Origin: Pollutimonas bauzanensis
GTDB taxonomy: Bacteria; Pseudomonadota; Gammaproteobacteria; Burkholderiales; Burkholderiaceae_B
Direction: 5' to 3'
Length of the DNA stretch: 64,000 nucleotides
NCBI RefSeq assembly: GCF_900129885.1
Contig: NZ_FQXE01000013.1
Span: 92,724-156,723, forward strand
Below, in pieces: positions 61,563 through 64,000 of the stretch (position 1 is its first letter; each line of letters opens with the position of its first letter). Below the pieces are notes generated by a model. That model searched no databases. It worked only from the letters and a program-made list of their open reading frames with translations, and was not told the DNA's origin. A program made the position numbers and the translations under genes.

Positions 61563-63461
61563 ATGAGCACAATTGAATTGAAAGTGCCCGATATCGGCGA
61601 CGTCGCCGAAGTCGCGGTCATCGAGGTCCTGGTTGCGGTCGGCGACACCATCCAGAAAGAGCAGAGCCTGATCACCGTGGAATCCGACAAGGCTTCCATG
61701 GAAATTCCGGCGGACCAGGGCGGCGTCGTCAAGGCGCTGCTGGTCAAGGTCGGCGACAAGGTCACCGAGGGTTCGGCGATTGCGCAGATCGAAGCGGCGC
61801 AAGAGGATGCCGCCTCGGGCGGCAAGCCCGCGCAGCCCAAAGCCGGGGCTTCCGCGCAGGCAGCGGGCAGCGCCAAGGCCGACGAGCCCAGGGCGCAATC
61901 GGAGGCCGGCGGCGAGTCCAAGCCTGTCCAGCCGCCGGCCCAGGCGCCAAGCGCCAGGACAGCGACTACTCAAGCGCCGGCCGGGCAGGGCGCCGGCGCG
62001 CAAGCCGCCGTCCAGGCGCCGGCCGCCGCCAGTTTTTCCGGCTCCGCCGATGCGCAATATGACGTGCTGGTGCTGGGCGCCGGCCCCGGCGGGTATTCGG
62101 CGGCCTTCCGCGCCGCCGACCTCGGCCTGAAAGTGGTGCTGGTGGAACGCTACGCCACGCTGGGCGGCGTATGCCTGAATGTGGGCTGCATACCTTCCAA
62201 GGCCTTGCTGCATACCGCGGCGGTGCTGGAAGAGGCCCAGTCGCTGGCATCGCACGGCATTAGCTTCGGCGAGCCCAGGATCGACCTGGACGCCGTGCGC
62301 GCCTACAAGGACGGCGTAGTGGCCAAGCTGACCGGCGGCCTCGCCGGCATGGCGCGCGCCCGCAAAGTCACCGTGGTGACCGGCATCGGCCAGTTCGTCG
62401 ACCCGCATCATCTGTCGGTGCAGGATGCGCAAGGCAAAAAGCAGACCATCAAGTTCGCTTCGGCCATCATTGCCGCCGGCAGCCAGTCGGTCAAGCTGCC
62501 CTTCCTGCCGGACGACAGCCGCGTGGTGGATTCGACCGGCGCCCTGTTGCTGTCGAGCATTCCAAAAAAGATGCTGATCGTGGGCGGGGGCATTATCGGG
62601 CTGGAAATGGGTACGGTCTATTCGGCCCTGGGTTCACGCCTGGACGTGGTCGAAATGCAAAGCGGCTTGATGCAGGGCGCTGACCGGGACCTGGTCAAGG
62701 TTTGGGAAAAAATGAATGCCAAGCGCTTTGACCATGTGATGCTAGATACCAAGACGGTGGGCGCGGACGCCCGCGGCGATGGCATCTGGGTGACTTTCGA
62801 AGGCAAGAACGCGCCCAAGGAAGCGCAGCGCTACGATCTGGTCCTGCAGGCCGTGGGGCGTGTTCCCAATGGCAGCAAGATAGGCGCGGACAAGGCCGGG
62901 GTGGCGGTGGGCGAGCGCGGCTTTATCCAGGTGGACAAGCAGATGCGGACCAATGTGCCGCATATTTACGCGATCGGCGATATCATCGGCCAGCCCATGC
63001 TGGCGCACAAGGCGGTGCACGAGGGGCATGTGGCGGCTGAAGTGATTGCCGGGCAGAAGAGCTTTTTCGATGCGCGGGTGATTCCGTCGGTGGCCTATAC
63101 GGATCCGGAAGTGGCCTGGGTCGGGCTGACGGAAGACGAGGCCAGGAAGGAAGGCATCGCGGTGGAGAAGGGCCTGTTCCCTTGGGCCGCATCGGGCCGC
63201 GCCATCGCCAATGGCCGCGACGAAGGTTTCACCAAGCTGCTGTTCGACGCCGAGAGTCACCGCATTCTGGGCGGCGCCATCGTGGGGCCGCATGCGGGGG
63301 ATCTCATCAGCGAGGTGGTTCTTGCCATCGAGATGGGCGCGGATGCGGTGGATATCGGCAAGACGATACATCCTCATCCTACTTTGGGCGAATCGATAGG
63401 AATGGCGGCTGAAGTAGCCGAAGGCAGCTGCACGGACCTTCCACCGCCGCGGCGCAAGTAG
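61563..63461 (+). CDS. lpdA: Dihydrolipoyl dehydrogenase (E3) with an N-terminal lipoyl domain
   Basis: E3 enzyme of 632 residues, about 150 longer than ordinary E3. The extra part is a lipoyl domain (about 1-80, with the lipoylated Lys in ESDKAS) and an Ala/Pro/Gln-rich linker of about 75 residues; this layout is known in Neisseria and Burkholderiales. The flavoprotein part shows LVLGAGPGGYSAAF, the redox disulfide in CLNVGCIPSK, the second dinucleotide fold MLIVGGGIIGLEMG, and HPHPTLGES with the base. It starts 8 bases after aceF. Confidence 0.95.
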   Translation: MSTIELKVPDIGDVAEVAVIEVLVAVGDTIQKEQSLITVESDKASMEIPADQGGVVKALLVKVGDKVTEGSAIAQIEAAQEDAASGGKPAQPKAGASAQAAGSAKADEPRAQSEAGGESKPVQPPAQAPSARTATTQAPAGQGAGAQAAVQAPAAASFSGSADAQYDVLVLGAGPGGYSAAFRAADLGLKVVLVERYATLGGVCLNVGCIPSKALLHTAAVLEEAQSLASHGISFGEPRIDLDAVRAYKDGVVAKLTGGLAGMARARKVTVVTGIGQFVDPHHLSVQDAQGKKQTIKFASAIIAAGSQSVKLPFLPDDSRVVDSTGALLLSSIPKKMLIVGGGIIGLEMGTVYSALGSRLDVVEMQSGLMQGADRDLVKVWEKMNAKRFDHVMLDTKTVGADARGDGIWVTFEGKNAPKEAQRYDLVLQAVGRVPNGSKIGADKAGVAVGERGFIQVDKQMRTNVPHIYAIGDIIGQPMLAHKAVHEGHVAAEVIAGQKSFFDARVIPSVAYTDPEVAWVGLTEDEARKEGIAVEKGLFPWAASGRAIANGRDEGFTKLLFDAESHRILGGAIVGPHAGDLISEVVLAIEMGADAVDIGKTIHPHPTLGESIGMAAEVAEGSCTDLPPPRRK

Positions 63462-63584
63462 GGTCTGCAGTGGTTCCGTCAGACGTATGCCGGGTTCTGA
63501 CGCTTCGCGGCGTCTCCTGACGAGCGCCAAGTCCTTACTTGTCGTGATTTCTTTAGACGCGTGCTTGGTCTTGGCGTTTCGTCC
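63462..63584 (+). other. Non-coding spacer after lpdA with degenerate repeat units
   Basis: No gene is seen. The stretch contains scattered GACG-centred pieces (TCAGACGTATG, TGACGCTTC, TGACGAGC, TAGACGCGTG) that look like decayed forms of the 20-base unit in the array that follows. Confidence 0.5.
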
Positions 63585-63684
63585 TTGTTCTTCTGACGCG
63601 TGATTTGTTCTTGAGACGTATGGCTCGTTCTTGAGACGTGTGGTTCGTTTTTAAGGCGTGTGGTTTGTTCTTAAGACGTGTGCC
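63585..63684 (+). repeat. 20-bp tandem repeat array, five units
   Basis: Five direct units of exactly 20 bases starting at 63585, 63605, 63625, 63645 and 63665, with consensus TTGTTCTTGAGACGTGTGGT. Units differ at only a few positions each. There are no spacers, so it is a minisatellite-like array and not CRISPR. At least one to two decayed units may precede it. It begins 124 bases after the lpdA stop codon. Confidence 0.8.
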
Positions 63685-63719
63685 GGTTCCTGGTGGCCTT
63701 GTTCTGCGACGCGTTGCCG

Positions 63720-63741
63720 GTCCAGCGCCTGCGCGCTGGAC
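63720..63741. repeat. 9-bp perfect hairpin in the folded element
   Basis: GTCCAGCGC and GCGCTGGAC flank CTGC. It may be part of a structured RNA or DNA element; no T-run follows. Confidence 0.6.
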
Positions 63742-63933
63742 ACCGCCCCGCCTAGCTCGTCCGCCCCGTCCGGGGCTACCTTCGCGACCGGCTGGCTCGG
63801 CCCCGGACGTCGCGCCACAAGGCCCCCAGGACCCGACCCACTGCGTAGCGTTGGTTTGTCAGGCCGCTGGGATGGGTAGGGTGCTTGGCATTTTTCTGTG
63901 GTGGCGGTTGCTGGCCGAAGACTTTGCAGGGCC

Positions 63934-63970
63934 GCCAAAAAGTCGATCCCCGCCGGATCGCCTTTTTGGC
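63934..63970. terminator. Long bidirectional terminator-like hairpin
   Basis: GCCAAAAAG pairs with CTTTTTGGC and, after one T-C mismatch, CGATCC with GGATCG around CCGCC. The A5 and T5 tracts inside the outer stem let it act as an intrinsic terminator in either direction. It lies at the far end of the element after lpdA. Confidence 0.55.
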
Positions 63971-64000
63971 ATACGGGCTGGTGGGTTGAGAGGCTGCTGG

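Larger units (their letters stand above)
63685..64000. repeat. GC-rich strongly folded non-coding element (likely dispersed repeat)
   Basis: No convincing gene is present. Several perfect inverted repeats follow one another: 63720-63741 (9-bp stem), a GCCCC/GGGGC stem near 63763-63776, and a long hairpin at 63934-63970. The minus-strand 95-codon frame here (63651-63938) has low-complexity composition and stops inside the repeat array, so it is probably not a protein. Recollection of similar stretches behind other genes in Alcaligenaceae suggests a multi-copy element; this needs a genome search. Confidence 0.5.

Noticed and set aside
63585..63684. CRISPR array
   Set aside because: Units are contiguous without spacers, only 20 bases long, and no cas genes are seen.
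63651..63938. 95-codon minus-strand protein gene
   Set aside because: Lies in a hairpin-rich element and runs into the tandem repeat; Pro/Arg/Gly/Ala-rich with no ribosome binding site. More likely non-coding.

Overview
The window is high-GC DNA, densely packed with genes on both strands, with AT-rich stretches confined to promoters. Gene content and protein resemblance point to a betaproteobacterium of the order Burkholderiales, most likely family Alcaligenaceae (Bordetella, Achromobacter or Pusillimonas relatives). Pointers are a Bug-type solute-binding protein, a BktB-type thiolase, a dihydrolipoyl dehydrogenase carrying its own lipoyl domain, gmk-rpoZ-spoT, and a FixL/FixJ-like pair next to the pyruvate dehydrogenase genes. 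No rRNA, tRNA, CRISPR array, prophage or insertion sequence was seen. The family assignment is inference from gene content only.

Layout. 1-7 kb: YbdG-type mechanosensitive channel, P-II protein, gamma-glutamyltransferase homologue, yaeQ, ubiC, rluF, rlmJ, ugpQ. 7-10.5 kb: ppiD, tesA and ybbA, the last two with overlapping divergent start codons. 10.5-17.2 kb: a TRAP transporter divergent from a 1210-residue 5-oxoprolinase. 17.2-20 kb: EamA permease, M23 peptidase, azlCD. 20-25 kb: spoT-rpoZ-gmk, a methyltransferase with an overlapping unknown gene, and xth. 25.4-28.4 kb: a catabolic cassette (Bug protein, amidohydrolase, isocitrate-dehydrogenase-like enzyme). 28.5-32.4 kb: AraC regulator, EamA exporter, a predicted EF-hand membrane protein and a double-PAS diguanylate cyclase. 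32.6-41.7 kb: a complete small-protein transcription unit, bktB with a spermidine-synthase-like partner, a three-gene ABC importer with an internal terminator, ybhP-clsB-ybhN, and two small envelope-type genes. 41.9-48 kb: a tripartite RND efflux operon. 48-51.4 kb: pdxJ, a nitroreductase, a lipoamide-dehydrogenase-like flavoprotein and a Sco protein. 51.5-56.8 kb (minus strand): sensor kinase, response regulator, folD, prlC and sco as one string. 57-63.5 kb (plus strand): aceE-aceF-lpdA. The last 540 bases are non-coding and hold a 20-bp tandem repeat followed by a strongly folded element.

How the genes work together. The divergent TRAP and oxoprolinase genes look like an uptake and ring-opening system for 5-oxoproline or a related cyclic compound. 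The Bug-hydrolase-dehydrogenase cassette looks like uptake and decarboxylating oxidation of an unknown carboxylated compound. The kinase/regulator operon is back-to-back with the pyruvate dehydrogenase operon and may sense central metabolism or respiration. ybhP-clsB-ybhN is a phospholipid gene set. Regulatory candidates include several promoter/palindrome pairs, most clearly ahead of the RND operon, the EF-hand gene and the diguanylate cyclase gene.

No wholly new multi-gene system is proven here. The best leads are the small-protein unit at 32.6-32.9 kb, the repeat and folded element at 63.5-64 kb, the EF-hand membrane gene, and the unassigned catabolic cassette.
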